Both the position numbers and the translations under genes were made by a program. The notes under the pieces were generated by a model. That model worked only from the letters and a program-made list of their open reading frames with translations, had not been told where the DNA came from and made no database searches. From contig CAWFMF010000004.1 in the NCBI GenBank assembly GCA_963816985.1, forward strand, positions 3,224,001 through 3,288,000: a DNA stretch of 64,000 bases, in the 5' to 3' direction. Positions 57,109 to 64,000 of the stretch are shown here, one piece after another. The first letter of the stretch is position 1; each line of letters opens with the position of its first letter. Source of the DNA: JAIVJM01 sp963816985 (GTDB taxonomy: Bacteria; Acidobacteriota; Blastocatellia; Pyrinomonadales; Pyrinomonadaceae).

Positions 57109-57900
57109 ATGGACGAGACGTTCGAAGCCATCGGACTGGAAGTGCCGAGCGAGAAGGATTTCAACCACCTCGCGGAGCGGGCCGGGGATCAGGGCGAGCC
57201 GACGCAGCTCTTGCGGCGCGGCGCGGTGCTGCACGGGCGCTGCTGGAAGCTCGGCGAGGGGCTGGAGGTCTGGACGGTGCTCTACGAGTCGGGGACGGGC
57301 GAGATTTTCTACGCCGACTGCCGCCCCGGCTTCCGCGCCCGCTACACGCAGCGCGTCAGCCCGTGGGCCTTGACCGAGTACGACGAGGACGGCGAAGCCA
57401 TCGTCCACGGCTACTGCGACGGGACAGAAACGGAAGTCCTCTTCGAGTTGCAGAACCTGACCGAGGTCGGCCCCGAAGGCTTCCGCGCGCCGGAGCTGCA
57501 CGTCGGCTTGTGCGGCCTCGCCTACCGCGCGCGCGTCTCCCGCTCGCGCGGCGAGCGCGTCCGCTGGCAGCCGTTGGAAGAGGCCGCGCCCACGCGCGCC
57601 GCGCACGAGAACGACTGGTGCCTGACGGGCCGCGTCATCTCCTACAAGCCGCTCCGCAACCCGCTTTCGGGGAGCGAGTTGTACTGGGTCTATCTCGACC
57701 TCGAACGTCTCCGGCTCGAAGTGCTCGTCAACCGCCGCGCGCTGCGCGGAGACGCGCTCTCGGTCGGCGCGAGCTTCTCCGCCGAGGTCTGGTTGCAGGG
57801 CCACGTCCTCGACCGCCGCGCCCTCCTCTCGCGCTACGAAGGCCCCGACGCCTCCTCGTCCAAAGCCGACCTCTGGTCGCACCTGAGACGCCGCAACTAG
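57109..57900 (+). CDS. Unrecognised cytoplasmic protein
   Basis: 263 residues, no signal or membrane helix. The sequence is acidic and beta-rich: ARGDQGEPTQLLRRGAVLHGRCWKLGEGLEVWTVLYESGTGEIFYADCRPGF is split here by position only (residues about 24-75), and YWVYLDLERLRLEVLVNRRALRG lies near 200. Paired half-domains (LHGRCWKLGEGLEVWTV and CLTGRVISYKPLRNPLSGSELYWV) look like a duplicated fold. No family is recognised. The repeat just upstream replaces any Shine-Dalgarno. Confidence 0.75.
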   Translation: MDETFEAIGLEVPSEKDFNHLAERAGDQGEPTQLLRRGAVLHGRCWKLGEGLEVWTVLYESGTGEIFYADCRPGFRARYTQRVSPWALTEYDEDGEAIVHGYCDGTETEVLFELQNLTEVGPEGFRAPELHVGLCGLAYRARVSRSRGERVRWQPLEEAAPTRAAHENDWCLTGRVISYKPLRNPLSGSELYWVYLDLERLRLEVLVNRRALRGDALSVGASFSAEVWLQGHVLDRRALLSRYEGPDASSSKADLWSHLRRRN

Positions 57901-57948
57901 CGCCGTCCAACACAGCAGCCGCAGAGGCGGGCGTGGGAATGAGCTGCG

Positions 57949-58281
57949 ATGAAACTGCCGAATGGCGACCGCGCCATAGTTGACATCGAAAAACTGCGGG
58001 GCTACTGCCTTAATCCAACTCACGTGAAAGGGAAGCATAAGGCGAGAGTTTTCCGGGCGGCGTTGGGATTGACAAAAGAGGATGCAGGGCGGTTACGTGA
58101 AGTCCTCCTGAAGGTGGCACGCAGTGGCGAGGCGAGGCGAGGTGAGCAAGACGACTTCGGCCAACGCTTCGTTATCGAGTTCTCGATGCTCGGCCCGCAC
58201 GGCGATGTGACTGTGCGCTCGGCGTGGATCATCAAGACTGATGAGGACGTGCCCCGGTTGATTAATTGTTACATCCCGTAG
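57949..58281 (+). CDS. DUF6883 domain protein
   Basis: 110 residues. The N-terminal MKLPNGDRAIVDIEKLRGYCLNPTHVKGKHKARVFRAALG and the C-terminal FVIEFSMLGPHGDVTVRSAWIIKTDEDVPRLINCYIP match the DUF6883 pattern, a small domain found alone or at the end of large toxins. It is directly followed by a DUF4926 gene, a pair seen repeatedly in bacteria and thought to be toxin/antidote-like. No experimentally known function. Confidence 0.85.
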   Translation: MKLPNGDRAIVDIEKLRGYCLNPTHVKGKHKARVFRAALGLTKEDAGRLREVLLKVARSGEARRGEQDDFGQRFVIEFSMLGPHGDVTVRSAWIIKTDEDVPRLINCYIP

Positions 58282-58289
58282 GAGCGGTT

Positions 58290-58502
58290 ATGGAAGAGAT
58301 AAAACTTTTGGACGTGGTCGCCCTGCTGGAAGACGTGCTGACGGTTAAGCTCAGACGCGGGGAGGTCGGGACTGTCGTCGAAATGTTAGCGCCGGATGTC
58401 TACGAGGTGGAATTCAGCGACGATGAGGGGCGGACTTACGCGATGCTCCCGCTGCGACGCGAACAAATCATGCTGCTCCACTTCAACCGCGAGGCGGCGT
58501 AA
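58290..58502 (+). CDS. DUF4926 domain protein
   Basis: 70 residues from ATG 58290, with GGAG overlapping the previous stop region. The short beta-barrel-like sequence LLDVVALLEDVLTVKLRRGEVGTVVEMLAPDVYEVEFSDDEGRTYAMLPLRREQIMLL matches DUF4926. It is co-transcribed with the DUF6883 gene, eight bases apart, and may neutralise or regulate it; that role is inferred from pairing only. Confidence 0.85.
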   Translation: MEEIKLLDVVALLEDVLTVKLRRGEVGTVVEMLAPDVYEVEFSDDEGRTYAMLPLRREQIMLLHFNREAA

Positions 58503-58550
58503 GCAGTGAGCCCTGACTGTGACGTGCCTGCATAGAATTCTAGCAACCGA

Positions 58551-59138
58551 ATGCCCGTTTTGAAACGACTCGCGCTCGCCGGAATCATCCTCATCGCCCT
58601 CTCCGCCGTCGCGCTCTACTACTTCAACCAGTACTGGATTCATCGCTACGACGCGCTCATCGAGCGGCACGCCGCCGTCTACCGTCTCGACCCCGACTTA
58701 GTGTGGAGCATCATCCACGAGGAGACTTACTTCAGCCCGTGGAAGAGGGGCGAGGCGGGCGAGTTCGGGTTGATGCAGGTGATGCCGGTGGTGGGGCGCG
58801 AGTGGGCGGCGGAGACGGGGATGCGCGAGTTCAGCGAGCGGATGCGGCAAGACCCCGCGAGCATCCTCCTCGACCCGGAGCGCAACATCCAGATCGGCTG
58901 CTGGTACCTGGAAAAAATCTCGAAGGAGTACCGCGACACGCCCGGCGCGGAGGCGCGCATCGTCGCCGGGTACAACGCCGGGCCGAGCCGCGCGGCGGAG
59001 TGGAACAAAGTCGAGCAGGGCTCGCGACCGCTCTCCGCCGAGCAGTTCGTCGCCCGCATAGACATCTCCTCGACCCGCGCCTACGTCTCGAACATCCTCA
59101 CGCGCTACCGCAAGTTGAAAGAGGGCGGGCGGCGTTGA
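58551..59138 (+). CDS. Membrane-anchored lytic transglycosylase (SLT family)
   Basis: 195 residues with an N-terminal membrane anchor (about 7-26). The catalytic Glu is in VWSIIHEETYFSP (about 58), with GEFGLMQVMPVVG and AGYNAGPSRAAEW, the SLT motifs. It cleaves the glycan strand of peptidoglycan in the periplasm. Its stop overlaps the start of the MFS gene (TTGA). Confidence 0.93.
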   Translation: MPVLKRLALAGIILIALSAVALYYFNQYWIHRYDALIERHAAVYRLDPDLVWSIIHEETYFSPWKRGEAGEFGLMQVMPVVGREWAAETGMREFSERMRQDPASILLDPERNIQIGCWYLEKISKEYRDTPGAEARIVAGYNAGPSRAAEWNKVEQGSRPLSAEQFVARIDISSTRAYVSNILTRYRKLKEGGRR

Positions 59139-60495
59139 CCTACCGGCAACTGCTCGCGTCGAACGCTGACTTCCGTCGGCTGTGGCTGGGGCAGGTCGTC
59201 TCTGAAATCGGAGACTGGCTGAATAACATCGCCGTGCTCGCGCTCGCCATCCAACTCGCCGAGGGCCGGAGCGTCGGGCTGGCGATTGCCGTCTACGCCG
59301 TCGCGCGTCACCTGCCGCTCTTCGTGTTCGGCCCCGTCGCGGGCGTCGTCGTTGACCGCTTCGACCGCCGCCGCGTGATGATCGCGGCGGACATCGTGCG
59401 CGCCTTCCTCGCGCTCGGCTTCATCGCCGCCGGACGCCTCGCCTCGCTCCCGGTCATCTACGCGGTCGGCGCGGCGCTCTTCTCCGTCTCGGCCTTCTTC
59501 AACGCCGCCAAGCGCGCCTCGATACCGAACCTCGTCGAAGGCACGGAAGAGTTGCTCAGCGCCAACTCGCTCTCGGCCTCGACCACCGCCGCGACCATCG
59601 CGGTCGGCTCCGCGCTCGGCGGCGTCGTGGCGACGGCCCTCGGTCGCGACACCGTCTTCGTCCTCAACGCCGTGACCTTCCTCGCCTCCGCCGAGATGAT
59701 TCGACGCATCAGGAAGGCGGTGAGCAAGAAGAAGGAAGCGTTAAGCGCGAAGGACGAGTTGAAATTCGAGCTTGCGGATTTCAAAGCCGAGGGCGTGCAG
59801 ACAGCTTCGAGTCTTTTGCCTTCCGTCCTGCGACGCGCGGCGGGCGAGTTCCGAGAAGGCTTGCGGTACGTTCGGAGAGACGCGCTCTTGAGCGGCGTCT
59901 TCATCGTGGCCGCCGGGTGGGGCTTGGGCAACGGCGCGGCGCGTGCGCTCTACAGCATCTTCGGCGCGCGGCTCGGCGAGCAGGAGGTGATCGAGGTGGG
60001 GCGCGGGGGCTCGCGCCTTTATCGAGCGACCGACGGACTTCGGCATCTCTGTCTTGTTCGTGGCGATGGGGCTCGGCGGGGTGCTCGGCGCTCCGCTCGC
60101 GCGCCGCTTCAACCACGCGGGCGGGGCGGGGCTCGGCTCGCGGATGGGCCGCTCGCTCTTTCTCGACGGCTGCGGGCTCGCGCTCTTCAGCCTGATGCCG
60201 AACCTCTGGGGCGCGGCGTTGGTGCTGGTCGCGCGCGAGATGAACTTCGCCATCTGGTGGACGGCGCAGCAGACGATCATGATGAAGCGGACGGAGGACG
60301 CCTTCGCCGGTCGCGTCTTCGCGTCTTACGAGACTCTTGACGACTTTGATGATGGTCGGCTCGATTCTCGTCTCCGGCGCGGCAGCCGACCGCGTGGGCA
60401 TCCGCGTGGTTGCCGCCGGAGGCGGGAGTGTGGTTATCCTTGCGGGCCTCTTCTGGTTCCTTTTGCGCCGCCGCGCCGCGAGCGCCGACGAGTGA
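59135..60495 (+). pseudogene. MFS transporter with two frameshifts
   Basis: About 450 residues when repaired, from TTG 59135. The N-terminal six helices run from YRQLLASNADFRRLWLGQVVSEIGDWLNNIAVLALAI, with PVAGVVVDRFDRRRVMIAADIVRA between helices 2 and 3 (MFS signature). The frame shifts near 59998-60001 in a GGGG run (one G too many), continues in the frame with DFGISVLFVAMGLGG, and shifts again near 60337-60339, after which TTLMMVGSILVSGAAADRVG and the end to TGA 60493-60495 follow. Resembles the enterobactin-exporter-like (DUF894) type. Substrate unknown. Confidence 0.8.
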
Positions 60496-60510
60496 CTGAC
60501 ACATAAGACG

Positions 60511-61884
60511 ATGGTCAAACTTTACAGCGCGCGTTGGGTTCTGCCGGTTGCTTCCGAACCGCTTGAGGGCGGGGCGTTGGCGGTCGAGGACGGGCGCGTC
60601 GTCGGCGTCGGGTCGCGCAGAGACCTCGCGGAAAAATTCCGTAACGCAGAGGCCGAGGACTTCGGCGAGGCCGTCATCATGCCCGGCCTCGTCAACTGTC
60701 ACACGCACCTTGAGCTGACGGCGATGCGCGGCTTCCTCGAAGACGTGGAGGACGACTTCTTCTCGTGGCTCAAGAAGCTGACCATCGCGCGCACGCTGCG
60801 GATGACGGCGGAGGACTTGTACGTCTCAGCCGCGTGGGGCGCGGTCGAGGCTCTGCGCGCGGGCGTGACGTGCGTCGGCGACGCGAGCGCCTCGGCGTTG
60901 ACGACGATGCGTGCGCTCCGCGACGTGGGGCTTCGCGGCATCGTCTACCAAGAGGTCTTCGGGCCTGACCCGAACGACGCGCAGGAGCATTTCGAGAGTG
61001 CGCGCGAGAAGCTCGACTCGTTGCGCGCGGGCGAGAACGAGTGGGTGACGCTCGGCGTCTCGCCGCACGCGCCCTACACCGTGAGCCGACCGCTGCTCGA
61101 ACTCGTCGCCGGGCACGCCGTCTCCGAAGGTTTGCCCTTGATGATGCACGCGGCGGAGTCGGAGGCCGAAGAGCTGTTCATGCGCGAGGGGCGCGGCCCC
61201 TTCGCCGAAGGCTACGCGGCGCGCGGCATCGAGTGGCGCGCGCCCGGCGTCTCCACCATTCAATATCTGTCGCAGATAGGCATCCTCAAGACTCGTCCGC
61301 TGCTCGCGCATTGCGTGCGCGCCGGAGAGGCGGACATTGCGACGCTCAAAGAGTCGGGGGCGGGCGTCGCCCACTGCCCGAAGTCGAACGCGAAGCTCGG
61401 CCACGGTCGCGCGCCGTTCGCGGCTTTCCTGAGCGCGGGGCTCAACGTCGGGCTCGGCAGCGACTCGGTGGCGAGCAACAACACTTGCGACCTGCTCGAA
61501 GAGGCGCGCTTCGCCGCGCTCGGTTCGCGCGCCGCCGGGGACACGCTCGAAGGCGGTCGCATGGTTGGCGCAGACGAAGCTCTGCGCGCGGCGACGTTGG
61601 GCGGCGCGCGCGCCCTCAAACTTGAAAGTCAGGCGGGCGTCCTCGTCGAAGGCCTGGCGGCGGACTTCACCGTCGTCTCTCTCGGCGGCGCGCACCAGCA
61701 GCCCGTCCACGACCCCTCGACCGCGCTCCTCTTCGCCTCCACAGGCCGAGACGTGCTGCTCACCGCCGTCGCGGGCCGCGAACTCTTCCGCGACGGTCGC
61801 GTGATGAATGTTGATGAGGACGGGTTGCGAGAGCGGGTGGCTGACATCGCGCGGCGCATCGGGGACGGCGGGGGCGGTTTGTGA
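60511..61884 (+). CDS. Amidohydrolase, deaminase-like (MtaD/SsnA type)
   Basis: 457 residues. Metal-binding motifs are in order: NCHTHLELTAMRG (about 69-71), SPHAPYTVS (substrate loop), MMHAAESEAE (His), LLAHCVRA (His) and LGSDSVASNN (Asp). The family deaminates purine or cytosine compounds such as S-adenosylhomocysteine, 5'-methylthioadenosine or aminodeoxyfutalosine (MqnX). The exact substrate cannot be fixed from sequence. It follows the MFS gene by 15 bases. Confidence 0.9.
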   Translation: MVKLYSARWVLPVASEPLEGGALAVEDGRVVGVGSRRDLAEKFRNAEAEDFGEAVIMPGLVNCHTHLELTAMRGFLEDVEDDFFSWLKKLTIARTLRMTAEDLYVSAAWGAVEALRAGVTCVGDASASALTTMRALRDVGLRGIVYQEVFGPDPNDAQEHFESAREKLDSLRAGENEWVTLGVSPHAPYTVSRPLLELVAGHAVSEGLPLMMHAAESEAEELFMREGRGPFAEGYAARGIEWRAPGVSTIQYLSQIGILKTRPLLAHCVRAGEADIATLKESGAGVAHCPKSNAKLGHGRAPFAAFLSAGLNVGLGSDSVASNNTCDLLEEARFAALGSRAAGDTLEGGRMVGADEALRAATLGGARALKLESQAGVLVEGLAADFTVVSLGGAHQQPVHDPSTALLFASTGRDVLLTAVAGRELFRDGRVMNVDEDGLRERVADIARRIGDGGGGL

Positions 61885-61911
61885 GACGTGCGTGACGGGA
61901 CGAATCTTTTA

Positions 61912-61940
61912 TTGACTCTCCTGAGAATCCGGCGTAGAAA
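61912..61940 (+). promoter_or_regulatory. Sigma70-type promoter
   Basis: TTGACT (61912-61917), 17-bp spacer, TAGAAA (61935-61940), 43 bases before the secreted protein gene. Confidence 0.5.
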
Positions 61941-61983
61941 CTTGAACCGATAACGCCGCCAAGCCGCGCGCCGGAGGTGTCGG

Positions 61984-63156
61984 ATGAAGAGCAGTCGCAC
62001 ACTCTTATCATTCACTTTGGTGTCCTGCCTTTTGGCCTCCGCCGCGTCCGCGCAGGAGAAGCGGGCGCAGGTCTCGCACGGCCTCGGAATCCAAATCTTC
62101 ACCGACAATACGCAACAGCCTCAGTACGTGGACGCCCCCGCCGACGGCGGCGCGACACTCTGGTTCAATCATTTCAAGCGCCTCCCCGAATGGAGGGAGC
62201 CGGCGGGCGTTATGCCGATTATGGCCGTCAGGTTCTCGCGCCGGACTGAGGGGGAGCGAGTCTACGTTCGCGTCACCATCCACCGGGGCGTGAAGTTCTA
62301 CGAGACCGAAGAGTTCGTGGCCGAATACCGGGCCGGAATAGGCGAGGGGCACACGGTCAACGAGCTAAAGAAATTCGGCATCGAGCCTTTCAGGTTCAGC
62401 GTCGTGCGGCGGGAGGAAATCGCCCCGGCGGAGGTGGGCGTGGCGAACAAGACGCACTCTGTCGAGGTTATCAGCGCCGAGACGCGAACCGAGAAGACCG
62501 CGCACGTCAGGCTCGTGCTGAAGAATCATTCGCGGCAGAAAGTCATGTCGCTGAAACTTCAAATCTTGAAAGACGGTCGGTGGATATCTATGGCGTGGCC
62601 TCTCGGCGTGGAAGGGCGCGCGCTCATTGAGCCGGGGGCGCGCTACGAGGCCTCATTCCCTCTGGGCGGCGGAGTTGAGTCACCGGGCGGGTATGTGCCG
62701 TTGCTGCCCGACAGCATTCAGGTCGCTTCGGCGCTCTTCTCGGACGGGAGTTACGAAGGCGAGATTGAACCCGCCGCCAAGTCGGCTGCCCACTACGCGG
62801 GCTACAGGATTCAGCTCGCGCGCCTGCTCGGACTGATTCGCCGGGCACTCCGCGCCTCGGAGGCGAAAGACCCGAAGGCGCTCTCCGATTTCAGGGAAAA
62901 AGTCCGCGCGCTCGAAAGCGAGATGGATGCGGCCACAATCGGAGAGGCGTTCGACGCTTTTCCGGGTCTTGAGGAGCGACAGAGGGCGGAAGTCGAATCC
63001 GCCATCGAGGTCGCGATGAGTTGGTTGCGGAGAGACGTGATGGTTGTCCTCGACCAGCTCGAAAAGAGGGACGCGGGAGACGGCGCGTACTTCCGCGCGT
63101 GGTTAAAGGGACGGCGGGACACTTTTGAACAGTGGCTCGAAAGGCTCTCGCAGTGA
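61984..63156 (+). CDS. Secreted protein of unknown function
   Basis: 390 residues with a clear signal peptide (about 1-23, ending SAQ). The first ~200 residues are beta-rich with repeated acidic and aromatic positions (YVRVTIHRGVKFYETEEFVAEYRAG; HVRLVLKNHSRQKVMSLKLQILKDG). The C-terminal third is helical and charged (YRIQLARLLGLIRRALRASEAKDPKALSDFREKVRALESEM). No family is recognised. A promoter precedes it and an AAA ATPase gene follows 28 bases later. Confidence 0.8.
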   Translation: MKSSRTLLSFTLVSCLLASAASAQEKRAQVSHGLGIQIFTDNTQQPQYVDAPADGGATLWFNHFKRLPEWREPAGVMPIMAVRFSRRTEGERVYVRVTIHRGVKFYETEEFVAEYRAGIGEGHTVNELKKFGIEPFRFSVVRREEIAPAEVGVANKTHSVEVISAETRTEKTAHVRLVLKNHSRQKVMSLKLQILKDGRWISMAWPLGVEGRALIEPGARYEASFPLGGGVESPGGYVPLLPDSIQVASALFSDGSYEGEIEPAAKSAAHYAGYRIQLARLLGLIRRALRASEAKDPKALSDFREKVRALESEMDAATIGEAFDAFPGLEERQRAEVESAIEVAMSWLRRDVMVVLDQLEKRDAGDGAYFRAWLKGRRDTFEQWLERLSQ

Positions 63157-63184
63157 TGATGAGTCCGGCGTCTGGACATTCTGA

Positions 63185-63979
63185 ATGATTCACCTCCGCT
63201 CACTCAGCCTCAAGCCCGCGGCGCAGAAGCAGGAAGGCTTTCCCTTCAACATCCCGACCGTGAGGAAGCTCAAGGGGCTTGAGTTCCGAAGGCCCGTGAC
63301 GTTCCTCGTCGGCGAGAACGGGACGGGGAAGTCAACTCTGCTCGAAGCGTTGGCGGCGGGCGTGGGCTCAATCGTCGTCGGCGGCGAGGACGTGCGGACG
63401 GACAAGACGCTCGCGCACGCGCGGCGGCTCGCGGCGCAGTTGAAGCTGGTGTGGACGAAGCGGACGCACCGGGGGTTCTTCCTGCGCGCCGAGGATTTTT
63501 TCGGCTTCGCCAAGCGCGTCAACCAGACGAGCGCGGAGCTGGAAGAGATGGCCGTGGATTTCGAGAAGGAGCTGAAGGGCTACGGGCTCCGTCTGGCGCA
63601 GGGCGTGGTGCGCGGGCAAAGGAGCGCGCTCGCGAGCCGCTACGGCGAGGACGCCGACGCGCGCTCGCACGGCGAAGGTTTTCTCCAACTCTTCCAGTCG
63701 CGTTTCGTGCCCGGCGGGCTCTACTTGTTAGACGAGCCGGAAGCCCCGCTCTCACCGCAGAGGCAACTGGCCCTGCTCTCGATGCTCAAGGGGATGGTCG
63801 CGCAGGACTCGCAGTTCGTCATCGCCACCCACTCGCCGATTCTGATGGCCTTCCCCGACGCCTCCATCCTCAGCTTCGACCACGTCCCGGCGCGCGAAAT
63901 CCCCTACGACGAAGTCGAGCACGTCTCGCTCACCAGAGACTTCCTCGCAGACCCGGAAGCCTTCCTCAGACACCTCTGA
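63185..63979 (+). CDS. AAA family ATPase with ABC-like P-loop
   Basis: 264 residues. Walker A is LVGENGTGKSTLLEAL (about 40-55), Walker B LYLLDEPEAPLS (about 179-190), followed by QFVIATHSPILMAFPDA with the conserved His switch. This layout matches single-protein AAA ATPases of the AAA15/AAA21 type, related to SMC/ABC cores. The protein is short and has no nuclease or partner subunit in view; its role cannot be assigned. It is complete at 63979. Confidence 0.9.
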   Translation: MIHLRSLSLKPAAQKQEGFPFNIPTVRKLKGLEFRRPVTFLVGENGTGKSTLLEALAAGVGSIVVGGEDVRTDKTLAHARRLAAQLKLVWTKRTHRGFFLRAEDFFGFAKRVNQTSAELEEMAVDFEKELKGYGLRLAQGVVRGQRSALASRYGEDADARSHGEGFLQLFQSRFVPGGLYLLDEPEAPLSPQRQLALLSMLKGMVAQDSQFVIATHSPILMAFPDASILSFDHVPAREIPYDEVEHVSLTRDFLADPEAFLRHL

Positions 63980-64000
63980 AAGCCTGTGATGATTGGGTGC

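Overview
The window is high-GC (about 65%), densely coded DNA from a diderm bacterium. Three things point to an acidobacterium, most plausibly class Blastocatellia: lipid A/LPS genes (lpxK, kdtA), PEP-CTERM proteins, and an EF-P whose loop tip lacks the usual lysine. This placement is an inference from gene content and repeat style. No rRNA or complete tRNA gene is present.

Layout: (1) 1-6.4 kb: the 3' end of a complex I operon (nuoL partial, nuoM, nuoN), then a tiny secreted Cys/Arg-rich protein and a secreted beta-propeller. (2) 6.5-10.3 kb: an SDR oxidoreductase, then a membrane glycosyltransferase overlapping a radical SAM gene. (3) 10.3-12.8 kb: an F0-only cluster (atpZ, atpI, atpB, atpE) with no F1 genes. 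(4) 13-17.7 kb: a PA-IL-lectin-like secreted protein, a CoA-disulfide-reductase-like flavoprotein and a zinc-ribbon Ser/Thr kinase. (5) 17.7-22.4 kb, minus strand: lpxK, kdtA (frameshifted), efp, dodecin and a SprT-like metalloprotease. (6) 23-28.3 kb: hrcA-grpE-dnaK-dnaJ. (7) 28.5-40.8 kb: housekeeping genes (tsaD, rsmD, recG, bacilliredoxin, tsaE, nnrD) with regulators (XRE, PilZ). (8) 41-44 kb: three PEP-CTERM proteins in a row. (9) 44-51.4 kb, minus strand: a minor-pilin operon behind a strong sigma54-type promoter, followed by an NtrC-family activator and murJ. (10) 52-64 kb: a PBP4-type peptidase, an Ogg2-type glycosylase, a TPR/tandem retropepsin protein, a PIN toxin-antitoxin pair, a DUF6883-DUF4926 pair, a lytic transglycosylase, a frameshifted MFS transporter, an amidohydrolase, a secreted protein and an AAA ATPase.

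The most unusual feature is the intergenic DNA. Many gaps hold long inverted repeats built from heptanucleotide words. One family (core CGCTGAACGATGAAC) has six copies, and other gaps carry different heptads in the same hairpin arrangement. Two further dispersed palindrome families are present (CAGTACCG type, and a roughly 150-235 bp mosaic type). Several genes end inside these repeats, so the repeats supply their stop codons and short C-terminal tails. Four single-base frameshifts in otherwise intact genes suggest sequencing or assembly errors, or recent mutations.
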